Of a stretch of DNA of 64,000 nt, positions 45,887 through 54,404 are shown piece by piece (position 1 is the first letter of the stretch; every line of letters begins with the position of its first letter). Below the pieces are notes generated by a model. It saw only the letters and a list, made by a program, of their open reading frames with translations. It did no database searches and had not been told where the DNA came from. This DNA comes from WM-3-3 sp041660045 (GTDB lineage: Bacteria; Pseudomonadota; Gammaproteobacteria; Methylococcales; Methylomonadaceae): assembly GCA_041660045.1 (NCBI GenBank), contig JBAZXA010000002.1:310001-374000 (forward strand). The letters are read 5' to 3'. Made by a program: the position numbers and the translations under genes.

Positions 45887-46362
45887 ACTACTTAGATATA
45901 CAAACTTTAATCGCGCTTGACGGGCAACCCAACACAAAACAAATGCAACTTTGGGTGGATGCTGCATTAGTTGGCTATGCTAAAGACGCTGAAATTGTCA
46001 TACGGATAGTTGATGAAATAGAAAGTGCGCAACTTAACCAAGAGTACCGCCATAAATCAGGCGCGACTAATATTTTGAGTTTCCCATTTGAACTGCCTCC
46101 CGGCATGAATTCATTGGACGTAGGCGGACTACAGGAAGTGTTAGGTGATCTGGTGATCTGTTCCCCAATTTTAGTTAAAGAGGCTCAAGAACAAGGCAAA
46201 AGTTTGCAAGACCATTGGGCACATATCATTATCCATGGCGTATTACATTTATTAGGCTATGATCATGTTGAGGACAACGAAGCTGAGGTGATGGAAGCTA
46301 TGGAAATAGCTATATTGAAAACATTAAATATTGGAAACCCTTACAATGAGGCATCGCTATGA
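45883..46362 (+). CDS. ybeY: Endoribonuclease YbeY
   Basis: 159 residues. The metal-binding motif HGVLHLLGYDH gives H118, H122 and H128 as the zinc ligands. NQEYRHKSGATNILSFPFE, with the conserved Arg, and GDLVICSPILVKEA are also typical. It processes the 16S rRNA 3' end and takes part in ribosome quality control. It overlaps both neighbours by 4 bp. Confidence 0.96.
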   Translation: MNYLDIQTLIALDGQPNTKQMQLWVDAALVGYAKDAEIVIRIVDEIESAQLNQEYRHKSGATNILSFPFELPPGMNSLDVGGLQEVLGDLVICSPILVKEAQEQGKSLQDHWAHIIIHGVLHLLGYDHVEDNEAEVMEAMEIAILKTLNIGNPYNEASL

Positions 46363-47201
46363 GTGACGAGCAACCCCCAAGTAGGCACTCCCCGCAGAAG
46401 GGCTGGGTTGATAAGATCAGCCATCTGTTAACTGGGGAGCCACAAGACCTGGAGGATCTTCTCGATATATTAAGAGAAGCGCGAGAAAAGCGGTTGTTGG
46501 ATACCGATGCCTTATCGATGATTGAAGGTGTTTTGCAAGTATCTGAAATGCGTGTCAGAGATATTATGGTGCCTAGGGCGCAGATGGTCACAGTCCATAA
46601 AGATGCTGAATTAGAAAGTATATTCCCTATCGCTATAGAATTCGCCCATTCAAGATTCCCAGTTATTGAAGATGATCGGAGCAAAGTAGTTGGCATCTTG
46701 TTAGCTAAGGACTTGCTTGCTCATGTGTTACAAGATAAATCAATCAAAATTGAGGCAATTATGCGGCAGCCTTATGTGGTGCCGGAAAGTAAACGCCTCA
46801 ATGTTTTATTAAAAGAATTACGGACTAACCGTAATCATATGGCCATTGTAGTGGATGAATATGGCCAAGCAGCTGGGCTGGTCACTATTGAAGATGTGTT
46901 GGAACAGATTGTTGGTGAAATTGAAGACGAATACGATGACCATGAAGATGAAAGTTATATTATTCCTAGGAATGAAAATGAGTTCATGGTTAAGGCCTTA
47001 ACGCCAATTGAGGAATTTGATGAATATTTTTCAACAAACTTAGCCAATGAAGAATATGACACCATTGGCGGTTATATTGTGCATGAACTCGAGCATATGC
47101 CTAAAAAAGGCGAAATTCTGCAAATTGATAATTTAAGGTTAGAAATTATAAGGGCAGATACCCGCCGTGTATATTTGATCAAACTCAAGAAGACCGATTA
47201 A
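46359..47201 (+). CDS. corC: Magnesium/cobalt efflux CorC-like CBS-domain protein (YbeX)
   Basis: 280 residues. Two CBS domains with VRDIMVPRAQMVTVHKDAEL and RLNVLLKELRTNRNHMAIVV, then DEYGQAAGLVTIEDVLEQIV and the C-terminal CorC_HlyC domain (IGGYIVHELEHMPKKGEIL). There is no membrane anchor, as in YbeX. It is the last member of the miaB operon here; lnt, which usually follows in Gammaproteobacteria, is replaced by galE. Confidence 0.94.
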   Translation: MSDEQPPSRHSPQKGWVDKISHLLTGEPQDLEDLLDILREAREKRLLDTDALSMIEGVLQVSEMRVRDIMVPRAQMVTVHKDAELESIFPIAIEFAHSRFPVIEDDRSKVVGILLAKDLLAHVLQDKSIKIEAIMRQPYVVPESKRLNVLLKELRTNRNHMAIVVDEYGQAAGLVTIEDVLEQIVGEIEDEYDDHEDESYIIPRNENEFMVKALTPIEEFDEYFSTNLANEEYDTIGGYIVHELEHMPKKGEILQIDNLRLEIIRADTRRVYLIKLKKTD

Positions 47202-47225
47202 CCATATTAAATTAAGAAAAAACTT

Positions 47226-48278
47226 ATGAATGCTGTACAAACCGTATTGGTGACAGGAGGGGCTGGCTATATTGGCAGCCATGCGTGTGTTGAATTATTA
47301 CAAAATGGTTATGGTGTTGTTGTAATTGACAACTTATCTAATAGTAAAACTGAGTCATTACGGCGCGTACAGCAAATCACTGGCAAGCCTTTAACCTTTT
47401 ATGAAGCGGATATCCGTGACAAAAAAGCGCTATCGGAAATTTTTGCTAAAGAATCAATCAGCACTGTCATGCATTTTGCTGGCTTAAAGGCTGTGGGAGA
47501 GTCTTGCCGACAACCGCTAAATTATTATCACAATAATGTCTACGGTACCTTAGTCCTGGCGGAAGCGATGGCAGAAGCTGGTGTCAGGCAATGGGTGTTT
47601 AGCTCTTCAGCGACAGTTTATGGTGAATCAGAGCAAGCTCAATATGCAGAGCATTTTCCTTTAGGTGCAATAAATCCTTATGGCCGTTCGAAAGCCATGG
47701 TCGAAGATATTTTGAGGGATTTATCGGCAGCTGATGTAATTAACCCAACTGGCGCGCCTTGGAAAATCATTCTTTTACGTTATTTTAATCCTATAGGTGC
47801 CCATGAAAGTGGTCAGATAGGTGAAGACCCTAATGGTATACCCAATAATTTAATGCCTTATGTTTCCCAAGTGGCCATAGGTAAATTAGCGCAATTATCT
47901 GTTTTTGGAAATGATTACCCGACCCGTGATGGGACAGGTATTAGGGATTATATTCACGTTGTTGATTTAGTTAAAGGCCATATAAAAGCCTTAGTTGCCT
48001 TAAATAGTGCGTTATTTGAATCGGGGGGGTGCCGGGCTTATAACTTAGGTACTGGCCAAGGCTATAGCGTTTTGGAAATCATTGATGCGTTCCATAGGGT
48101 AACGGGCAAAACAGTCAATTATACTATTGCACCAAGAAGAGCAGGTGATTTAGCTGAGTGCTTCGCTAACCCAAAACTAGCGCACGAAGAATTAAATTGG
48201 CAAGCGGAAAAAAACTTGGATGATATGGTTGCTGACACCTGGAATTGGCAAAGCCAAAATCCTGAAGGCTATAATTAA
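47226..48278 (+). CDS. galE: UDP-glucose 4-epimerase
   Basis: 350 residues, extended SDR. NAD-binding TGGAGYIGSH at the N terminus, MHFAGLKAVGES, FSSSATVYGE and the catalytic YGRSKAMVE (Tyr and Lys). RDYIHVVDLV and the C-terminal RRAGDLAECFANP are typical of GalE. It interconverts UDP-glucose and UDP-galactose, downstream of GalU. It starts 24 bp after corC and may be read from the same transcript. Confidence 0.95.
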   Translation: MNAVQTVLVTGGAGYIGSHACVELLQNGYGVVVIDNLSNSKTESLRRVQQITGKPLTFYEADIRDKKALSEIFAKESISTVMHFAGLKAVGESCRQPLNYYHNNVYGTLVLAEAMAEAGVRQWVFSSSATVYGESEQAQYAEHFPLGAINPYGRSKAMVEDILRDLSAADVINPTGAPWKIILLRYFNPIGAHESGQIGEDPNGIPNNLMPYVSQVAIGKLAQLSVFGNDYPTRDGTGIRDYIHVVDLVKGHIKALVALNSALFESGGCRAYNLGTGQGYSVLEIIDAFHRVTGKTVNYTIAPRRAGDLAECFANPKLAHEELNWQAEKNLDDMVADTWNWQSQNPEGYN

Positions 48279-48307
48279 GGTAATAAAACTAGCTTAGGAT
48301 GGGTTAA

Positions 48308-48586
48308 TTAGGGCTGTTTGAGAAACTCATCGATTTTATTGCTAGCCGATGATATAAGTTGTAGTTTGGCTGGGCGCGCCAATTTTTTTATTGCAGCTTC
48401 GCGTTTGCTGGCTAAGCTACGGCAATCAACCTTTTCTAGATATACCAATTGTTTAGGTTGGCGGCTGCGAAAATATTTGGCACCTTTTTGCGTTAGGTGG
48501 TCATTAAAGCGTTTAATCACATTGTTGCTAATACCGGTGTAAAGCGTATGATCAGAACACAAAATGATATAAACACACCAACTCAT
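48308..48586 (-). CDS. GIY-YIG domain protein (YhbQ-like)
   Basis: 92 residues. The N-terminal VYIILCSDHTLYTGIS is a GIY-YIG motif in which GIY/YIG read VYI and YTG, as in the YhbQ/UPF0213 group. KRFNDHLTQKGAKYFRSRQP supplies the conserved Arg and His. Members are small putative nucleases with no firm role; no helper domain is present. It is convergent with galE. Confidence 0.9.
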   Translation of the reverse strand: MSWCVYIILCSDHTLYTGISNNVIKRFNDHLTQKGAKYFRSRQPKQLVYLEKVDCRSLASKREAAIKKLARPAKLQLISSASNKIDEFLKQP

Positions 48587-48721
48587 TTCAATACAGATAC
48601 TTAGGCTCTAAATTACTAACAACTGTTACATGATGCAATACGATATGTTGAATGGCGTAAAATATTCACAATGACATCAAAACTTGTCCATACAAGGCAA
48701 GCTTTAATCGCCAATATAAAG

Positions 48722-48922
48722 TTAACGCAATTCATAGCTATACAATCCAAACCAGTCAATCTGAGCGGGTATGGTAACTGATTTTTCTTGGTTGATTTGA
48801 AAAAAGTCTTCAAGGATGTATTCCAAACCATAAAAGCTATCGCCATTAAAGTCTTGACAAAGCGCATCTACATTTAAGGTTAACTCAGTTTCTGTTGGGA
48901 GTTGGTTGATTTTAGTTGACAT
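48722..48922 (-). CDS. Small acidic hypothetical protein
   Basis: 66 residues, strongly acidic, starting MSTKINQLPTETELTLNVD and ending in IDWFGLYSYELR. An AGGCGGA-like ribosome site lies 9 nt before the ATG. No family is recognised. A longer overlapping minus-strand frame (48616-48867) is basic and Cys-rich and looks like a shadow. It could be a real small protein or chance. Confidence 0.5.
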   Translation of the reverse strand: MSTKINQLPTETELTLNVDALCQDFNGDSFYGLEYILEDFFQINQEKSVTIPAQIDWFGLYSYELR

Positions 48923-49081
48923 AGTATTTTTCCGCCTTTTCTATATTGCTTATTTAAAGTGTAGTTAAATATTAAAAGGAAGTTGCTGAATTTTATATGA
49001 ATGGTAGAACGATAAATGAGTGTAAAAATACCTTGAGTTTTTTATTTCGGTCTATGTAGGCAAAAAATTACAACAAGACAC

Positions 49082-49792
49082 ATGAAAAAACGCCTAATTA
49101 TCAAAACAGGCAGTACGTTTCCAGAGATCAAGCACTATTTGGGCGACTTTGAAGATTGGATAAGCACGGCCTGTGGATTATCAGCGAGTGAATTTTTGGT
49201 GGTAAATGTGGCGGCGGGCCAGGCCTTACCTGCGATAGAAAGTATTTCTAGCATTATTATAACGGGCTCACCAGCAATGGTGACGGAGCAAAAAGCTTGG
49301 ATGCAGCAATTGGCGTTATGGTTACCAAGGGCGATAGGGCAAAGGGTTCCGCTTTTGGGTATCTGCTTTGGCCATCAAATTTTAGCCCAGGCACTGGGAG
49401 GGAGTGTAGGTTACCATGCCAAGGGTCGTGAAATAGGCACTGTATCTATTGGACTTACTAATGAAGGTAAGCAGGATATATTATTTGGACACATGCCAGA
49501 TATTTTCATGGCGCATGTGACTCACGCCCAATCAGTTTTAAAATTGCCTGCGCAAGCGCGCTTATTGGCTGGAAATGCTTATGAAGCCCAACATGCTTTT
49601 AGCATTGGGCCATTGGCTTGGGGCGTGCAATTTCATCCAGAATTTTCTACCGACATTATGCAGGCTTATATTAACGTTCAGGAGACGTCATTAAGTGCCC
49701 ATGGCTGTGATGTTAATGCATTAATTGCGGAAATTTGTCCTACCCATGAGGCCAATGCCTTATTAAAACGTTTTATTGCAATTGCTGGTTAA
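49082..49792 (+). CDS. Class I glutamine amidotransferase (GMP-synthase-like)
   Basis: 236 residues. The nucleophile motif GICFGHQILAQALGG, then the His-Glu pair in VQFHPEFSTD complete the triad of class I glutamine amidotransferases. The family of stand-alone GATase1 proteins resembles the amidotransferase half of GuaA but lacks a synthetase domain; some members hydrolyse gamma-glutamyl compounds. The true substrate is unknown. It stands alone between AT-rich gaps. Confidence 0.9.
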   Translation: MKKRLIIKTGSTFPEIKHYLGDFEDWISTACGLSASEFLVVNVAAGQALPAIESISSIIITGSPAMVTEQKAWMQQLALWLPRAIGQRVPLLGICFGHQILAQALGGSVGYHAKGREIGTVSIGLTNEGKQDILFGHMPDIFMAHVTHAQSVLKLPAQARLLAGNAYEAQHAFSIGPLAWGVQFHPEFSTDIMQAYINVQETSLSAHGCDVNALIAEICPTHEANALLKRFIAIAG

Positions 49793-49987
49793 AGCTATCG
49801 ATAAAATCAATGATACCGATAGTGACAATCGATTTTCCTGGATGCTTATTTCCCGATAGACTACATCTGAAGTTAACGAATAAGTCCACAATATAATTTG
49901 TAGGGCACAATTAGCCTACTTTGGAGTAGGTTAAGAGTTGGTTATAAAAGCCTTTAAAGTAAAAAACGCCTCATCAGGAGAAAGTCA

Positions 49988-50512
49988 ATGCCTTTAGAAG
50001 TTCCTAATATTATTTTTAAAACTCGTGTACGTGATGAAAGTTTGGGGGGTGATAACCCCTTTCGTTGGCAAGATGTTAGTACAGCGGACATTTTCAATGA
50101 TAAAAAAGTAGTTGTTTTTGCGCTACCTGGGGCTTTTACGCCAACATGCTCAAGTACCCATCTACCCGGTTATGAAAAAAATTACCAAGACTTTATTAAC
50201 CTTGGCATAGCTGAAGTCTACTGCCTTAGTGTTAACGATGCCTTCACAATGTTTCAGTGGGGTAAACACTTAGCTGTCCAAAACGTAAAGCTGCTACCCG
50301 ATGGTAATGCTGATTTTACCCGTGGTATGGGTATGTTGGTTAAAAAAGAAAATTTGGGTTTTGGTTATCGTTCATGGCGATATTCAATGCTGGTCGACAA
50401 TGGGCGTATAGTTAAGCTATTTAGTGAGGCTGGTATGGCAGATAACCATCCGGAAGACCCCTTTTCGGTAAGCGATGCAGATACCATGCTAGCCTATTTA
50501 AAAACCTTATAA
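49988..50512 (+). CDS. Peroxiredoxin (Prx5 / thioredoxin-like type II)
   Basis: 174 residues. The peroxidatic Cys is C54 in LPGAFTPTCSSTHLPGYE, the signature of Prx5-type proteins. ECLSVNDAFTM-like and GMGMLVKKENLGFGYRSWRYS segments are also typical. No second resolving Cys is seen, so it should be a 1-Cys form using an external thiol. It has no fused glutaredoxin domain, unlike the Haemophilus hybrid. SD AGGAGA is strong. Glutathione reductase is 65 bp downstream, suggesting glutathione-dependent peroxide removal. Confidence 0.94.
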   Translation: MPLEVPNIIFKTRVRDESLGGDNPFRWQDVSTADIFNDKKVVVFALPGAFTPTCSSTHLPGYEKNYQDFINLGIAEVYCLSVNDAFTMFQWGKHLAVQNVKLLPDGNADFTRGMGMLVKKENLGFGYRSWRYSMLVDNGRIVKLFSEAGMADNHPEDPFSVSDADTMLAYLKTL

Positions 50513-50577
50513 TTTGGCTATGTTATATCGGCTTACTGGCGCAATAACCAGTAAGCCATAACCGGGATGGGCTATAT

Positions 50578-51933
50578 ATGACGGCTTATGATGTTGATTT
50601 ATTTGTAATTGGTGCCGGCTCCGGTGGAGTTAGGGCGGCACGTGTGGCGGCCGGCCTAGGTTTGCGGATAGCGATTGCAGAAAACCGCTATTTTGGTGGT
50701 ACTTGCGTTAATGTGGGTTGTGTCCCCAAAAAACTATTTGTCTATGCGGCACATTTTAGTGAAGATTTTAAGGCTTCTAGTGGTTTTGGTTGGACTTTGG
50801 GTGATATGCAGCCACGTTTTAATTGGTCACATTTATTAGCCCAAAAAAACCATGAAATTAATCGACTGCAAAGCCTATATAAAAGCCTATTAGAGAGCGC
50901 TGGAGTGCGGGTACATTCAGGGGCAGCAACAATACAGGATGCACATACAGTGCTCATCAATGGGCAAGCAATCAGCTGTGCTAGGATATTGATTGCTACA
51001 GGGGGATGGCCGTCAGTTCCTGACATCCCAGGAAAAGAATATATAGTCACTTCAAATGAAATGTTTGCATTGGCGGAGCTGCCTGAACGTATTTTAATCG
51101 TTGGTGGGGGCTATATTGCAGTTGAGTTTGCAGGGATTATGCATGGTTTAGGTGTTAAAACGACATTATGTTATCGCGGTGACAAACTCCTGCGTGGTTT
51201 TGATAAAGATGTCAGGGAGTTCGTTGCCCAAGAAATGCAAAAAAAAGGTATTGAAATTCAGTTTAATACTGAAATTAGCCATATAGAAAAATCGGCTACG
51301 GGGTATCTGGCACATAGCCATAACCAAGTGATGGTAACCGATTTGGTGTTATACGCTACAGGAAGAAAGCCTAATACGGAAGGTTTGGGTCTTGAAGCAT
51401 TAGCAGTGCAATTGGATGATGCAGGGGCTATAAAAGTTAAGCAAAATTATCAGACGAATATCCCCTCTATTTATGCCTTAGGGGATGTCACTAACCGATT
51501 TAACCTAACGCCTGTGGCAACTGCTGAAGCCATGGCGCTCGTAAGCCAGTTATATACCGATAAGCCGACATCGGTTGATTATGACAACATTCCTACTGCT
51601 GTTTTTTGCCAACCTAATGTCGGCACCGTTGGTTTAACTGAAGCCGAGGCAAGGGCACGTGGCATAGCCATTAATGTTTACAAATCCGTGTTTACACCCA
51701 TGAAACATACGTTGTCAGGTTTAGGCGAGAAAACTTTAATGAAGATGGTAGTAGAGGAAAGCAGCGATAAAGTACTTGGCATCCACATGGTAGGGGCAGA
51801 TGCCGGTGAAGTTATTCAAGGGATGGCTATTGCCATCCGTGCCGGTGCCACTAAGGCCGTTTTTGACTCCACTATTGGCATACATCCGACGGCCGCAGAA
51901 GAATTTGTCACTATGCGTCAGCCAGTTGAATGA
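50578..51933 (+). CDS. gor: Glutathione-disulfide reductase
   Basis: 451 residues, FAD-dependent pyridine-nucleotide disulfide oxidoreductase. FAD-binding GAGSGGVRAARVAA, redox-active GGTCVNVGCVPKK (C43 and C48), NADPH-domain IVGGGYIAVEFAG, second FAD site ALGDVTNRFNLTPVA, and the C-terminal GIHPTAAEEFV (catalytic His and Glu). It regenerates reduced glutathione, likely serving the peroxiredoxin upstream. It ends 6 bp from the DUF547 gene, which runs the other way. Confidence 0.96.
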   Translation: MTAYDVDLFVIGAGSGGVRAARVAAGLGLRIAIAENRYFGGTCVNVGCVPKKLFVYAAHFSEDFKASSGFGWTLGDMQPRFNWSHLLAQKNHEINRLQSLYKSLLESAGVRVHSGAATIQDAHTVLINGQAISCARILIATGGWPSVPDIPGKEYIVTSNEMFALAELPERILIVGGGYIAVEFAGIMHGLGVKTTLCYRGDKLLRGFDKDVREFVAQEMQKKGIEIQFNTEISHIEKSATGYLAHSHNQVMVTDLVLYATGRKPNTEGLGLEALAVQLDDAGAIKVKQNYQTNIPSIYALGDVTNRFNLTPVATAEAMALVSQLYTDKPTSVDYDNIPTAVFCQPNVGTVGLTEAEARARGIAINVYKSVFTPMKHTLSGLGEKTLMKMVVEESSDKVLGIHMVGADAGEVIQGMAIAIRAGATKAVFDSTIGIHPTAAEEFVTMRQPVE

Positions 51934-51939
51934 TAAGAA

Positions 51940-52689
51940 CTAGTTTATAGGGCTATTGCCGTTAACATCCCAGTCGTATTCTAAGTAGTCAATAGGTAAG
52001 TTTTTAGGAATGTCGGCCCGGTAATGGCGTAAAAAGTGACCTACGCCACCTTTGCTTTCAAAGTCTTCGGGAAACCATTGGAATATTTGGGATATATTTA
52101 ACTTTTCAGCGCTTATATTTAAGCCTTTACTAGAATTGTTCAGGAATTTTTGGGCTTGGTCATCGAGCTGGCCTTCAAGCTCTGTTGCTGTAAAAGGTGA
52201 GTTCCGTAAATCGGGGCAGCTGACCGAAGCGCAGACGATAGCAAAATGAATGCGTGGTTCAGCCATGGGACGAAGGATTTTATTTTCTATATCATCTAGG
52301 GAATAAACGGTACCATCTAAACTGCCTGCCGGTTTCCCCCAAACAGGGCTGATTAGGTTGCCTACCTCTTTAATGCTTTTTAAGGGCCAATGGTCGGCTA
52401 CAGTTTTTAAGGCTAATATATTGTAAGCATTAATATAAAAGGCAAGTTGTTCAGTTTTGCCGGATAAGTTTTTAAGTGGAAATTTTGTTAATTCGACATA
52501 GGCTTGCTGTAGCTTGCCAGATTGGATAAGAGCCGGATAATCCACCAAAGCTAAGTCAACATTATTTTTTGTGCCAGCTTGAATATTCTTTAGCACTGCT
52601 GAATATGTTGCCCAATCGGGCTCTCGGGCGGAAACCGTCAAGCTAAACATTAATAATGAGGAGATAAGGCAAAATTTTAAAGACAACAT
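51940..52689 (-). CDS. DUF547 exported protein
   Basis: 250 residues from the ATG at 52689, which has AGGAG 6 nt before it; a TTG at 52704 would add five residues. A signal peptide ends near SLTVSA. The DUF547 core shows QLAFYINAYNILALKTVADH, VYSLDDIENKILRP and HFAIVCASVSCPDLRNSPF; the two Cys in VCASVSC and the INAYN motif are family hallmarks. Function is unknown in bacteria. It is monocistronic and convergent with gor. Confidence 0.9.
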   Translation of the reverse strand: MLSLKFCLISSLLMFSLTVSAREPDWATYSAVLKNIQAGTKNNVDLALVDYPALIQSGKLQQAYVELTKFPLKNLSGKTEQLAFYINAYNILALKTVADHWPLKSIKEVGNLISPVWGKPAGSLDGTVYSLDDIENKILRPMAEPRIHFAIVCASVSCPDLRNSPFTATELEGQLDDQAQKFLNNSSKGLNISAEKLNISQIFQWFPEDFESKGGVGHFLRHYRADIPKNLPIDYLEYDWDVNGNSPIN

Positions 52690-52771
52690 AAAAGCTCCTA
52701 GCAAGGGTTAATCAAGTTAGCAAGTTAGGCAATGTAAAGTAAATAAAATTCCTAGTTGAAGCGTTTTATGC

Positions 52772-53635
52772 TTAGGCTATGGAAAAACTGCCAATTTGTT
52801 CGCCAAGTTGCACTTTTTTGTCTGTTTGAAAAGTGTCTTGCCATTGTGTGTTATTCTTTTCAAATAAAACAATAATGGTTGAGCCCATATTGAATCTGCC
52901 CATTTCCTCACCTTTTTGTAGTGTTGGTGGATTTTCAGGGTATTGCCAAGAACGGATACTTGATTGTGTAGGCGGCGTTACCTCACCATGCCATACCGTT
53001 TCAATACTGCACACCATGATTGCGCCAACTAGCACAAGTGCCATAAGGCCTGCATCGGTTGCAAATAGGCAAACGACACGTTCGTTACGGGCAAATAAGC
53101 CGGGTACCGATCGGGTGGTGGCGGTATTAACACTAAATAAGCGCCCAGGAATATGCAGCATTTCTATTAACGTTCCCGTCAACGGCATGTGTAGACGGTG
53201 ATAATCTTTAGGTGACAGATAAATTGTGGCAAACAAACCATTCATAAAGGGTGCGGCCCTTACGCTATCGCCACCTAATAAATCTATGGCGCTAAAGTTT
53301 TTGCCTTTTGCTTGAAAAATACTACCGGCTGTAATGCTGCCAGCTTGACTGACGGCACCATCGGCAGGGCAAGCTATGGCATTAGCTGCCGGGCAAATGG
53401 GGCGTATACCCGGTTTTAAAGGACGTGTAAAAAATTCGTTAAAATTTTTATAGTCTTGGCTATCGGGCATTAAAGCTTCGGCCATATTAACGCCATAGTG
53501 CTGAATAATTTGTTGGATAAAGAGATTTTTCCAAGTTTGATTTTCGCAACGGCTAAGTTTACGCATGATTTTAGATAGGCCATGCTGCGGTAATAGGTAT
53601 TGTGGCAATGTTGTGAGTTTTTCTTTAAGGGTCAT
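52772..53635 (-). CDS. psd: Phosphatidylserine decarboxylase
   Basis: 287 residues, membrane-associated pyruvoyl enzyme that makes phosphatidylethanolamine. Typical segments are MPDSQDYKNFNEFFTRPLKP, PADGAVSQAG, YLSPKDYHRLHMPL (His) and the self-cleavage motif FNMGSTII, where LGST is more usual. The Ser of GST becomes the pyruvoyl group. The start overlaps the fhlB-like gene by 11 bp, so it belongs to the queF-fhlB-psd operon. Confidence 0.95.
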   Translation of the reverse strand: MTLKEKLTTLPQYLLPQHGLSKIMRKLSRCENQTWKNLFIQQIIQHYGVNMAEALMPDSQDYKNFNEFFTRPLKPGIRPICPAANAIACPADGAVSQAGSITAGSIFQAKGKNFSAIDLLGGDSVRAAPFMNGLFATIYLSPKDYHRLHMPLTGTLIEMLHIPGRLFSVNTATTRSVPGLFARNERVVCLFATDAGLMALVLVGAIMVCSIETVWHGEVTPPTQSSIRSWQYPENPPTLQKGEEMGRFNMGSTIIVLFEKNNTQWQDTFQTDKKVQLGEQIGSFSIA

Positions 53636-53915
53636 GAGGATTGGAGTCTGGGGTTTTGCCGGTTAAAAAATAGGCAAAAGCAATAACTTCTGCCACAGCA
53701 AGATAAAGTTCATGTGGGATTTCATCGCCTAATGGAATTTGGGCTAAAATAGCGGCCAATTGGGGTCTTGCTTGTAGTGGAATCCCATGTTGTTCAGCTA
53801 TATCAACGATTTTTTCGGCAGTCGCACCTTCGCCTTTGGCAATTATTTTAGGTGCGTTTTTGCCATCGTATTTTAAAGCGACAGCAAGATCCGTGGTGTA
53901 GTAGGTTTGTGCCAT
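53625..53915 (-). CDS. Stand-alone FlhB C-terminal-domain-like protein (FhlB)
   Basis: 96 residues. It aligns with the cytoplasmic C-terminal piece of the flagellar export switch FlhB after its self-cleavage site: DLAVALKYDGKNAPKIIAKG, AEQHGIPL, and PLGDEIPHELYLAVAEVIAFAY. There is no membrane part. Such small proteins occur in many Proteobacteria and can sometimes replace the FlhB C-terminal domain. No flagellar genes are here; it overlaps psd by 11 bp and follows queF by 5 bp, which is an odd mixture for one operon. Confidence 0.88.
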   Translation of the reverse strand: MAQTYYTTDLAVALKYDGKNAPKIIAKGEGATAEKIVDIAEQHGIPLQARPQLAAILAQIPLGDEIPHELYLAVAEVIAFAYFLTGKTPDSNPHDP

Positions 53916-53920
53916 GTGAC

Positions 53921-54310
53921 TTAGGGCAGCTGCACGGGTTCTGGTGCTTGCCAGTTGGGTTTTTTGTGCTCGACAACTACCGTTGTATAAATGCCGCCCC
54001 GGACGTTAAATTCAGCACGGATGCGCATAAAGTTTGGCGCGATGGCTGCCACCATATCATCCAAGATTTCATTGGTAACCGCTTCATGGAATGCACCTTG
54101 ATCGCGGAAGGACCACATATAAAGTTTTAGCGATTTTAATTCTAGACAAAGTTCCCCGGGCACATAGTCTATGCTGATGGTGGCAAAATCAGGTTGGCCA
54201 GTTTTGGGGCAGAGACAAGTAAATTCGGGCACTTCGATTTGAATTGTGTAATCTCGGCCTGGTTGCGGATTTTTAAAAGCATCCAAATGTTTGCTAGGCT
54301 GTGTCGTCAT
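53921..54310 (-). CDS. queF: NADPH-dependent 7-cyano-7-deazaguanine reductase (type I QueF)
   Basis: 129 residues, so the short unimodular QueF form. The active-site Cys is C34 in PEFTCLCPKTGQPDFATI. The NADPH-binding stretch LKSLKLYMWSFRDQGAFHE and NVRGGIYTTV follow. It reduces preQ0 to preQ1 in queuosine synthesis, two steps before QueA (35.9 kb). It is the first gene of the minus-strand operon with the FlhB-like and psd genes, and is divergent from smc. Confidence 0.96.
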   Translation of the reverse strand: MTTQPSKHLDAFKNPQPGRDYTIQIEVPEFTCLCPKTGQPDFATISIDYVPGELCLELKSLKLYMWSFRDQGAFHEAVTNEILDDMVAAIAPNFMRIRAEFNVRGGIYTTVVVEHKKPNWQAPEPVQLP

Positions 54311-54404
54311 AATGAAGGATAGTTTAATAAAAAGTCGAAACTCAAATGAATATCGATAATAATAGTTGGTTTTTTAATTCAGGCATTAGGATATTCTACC
54401 AGTT

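Noticed and set aside
48616..48867. 83-codon minus-strand frame overlapping the acidic small gene
   Set aside because: Basic, Cys-rich composition typical of a shadow frame; the 66-residue frame has the better start.
49793..49850. Possible tRNA or strong terminator after the amidotransferase gene
   Set aside because: Only a 6-bp AAAATC/GATTTT stem with a long loop; no cloverleaf and no T-loop sequence.
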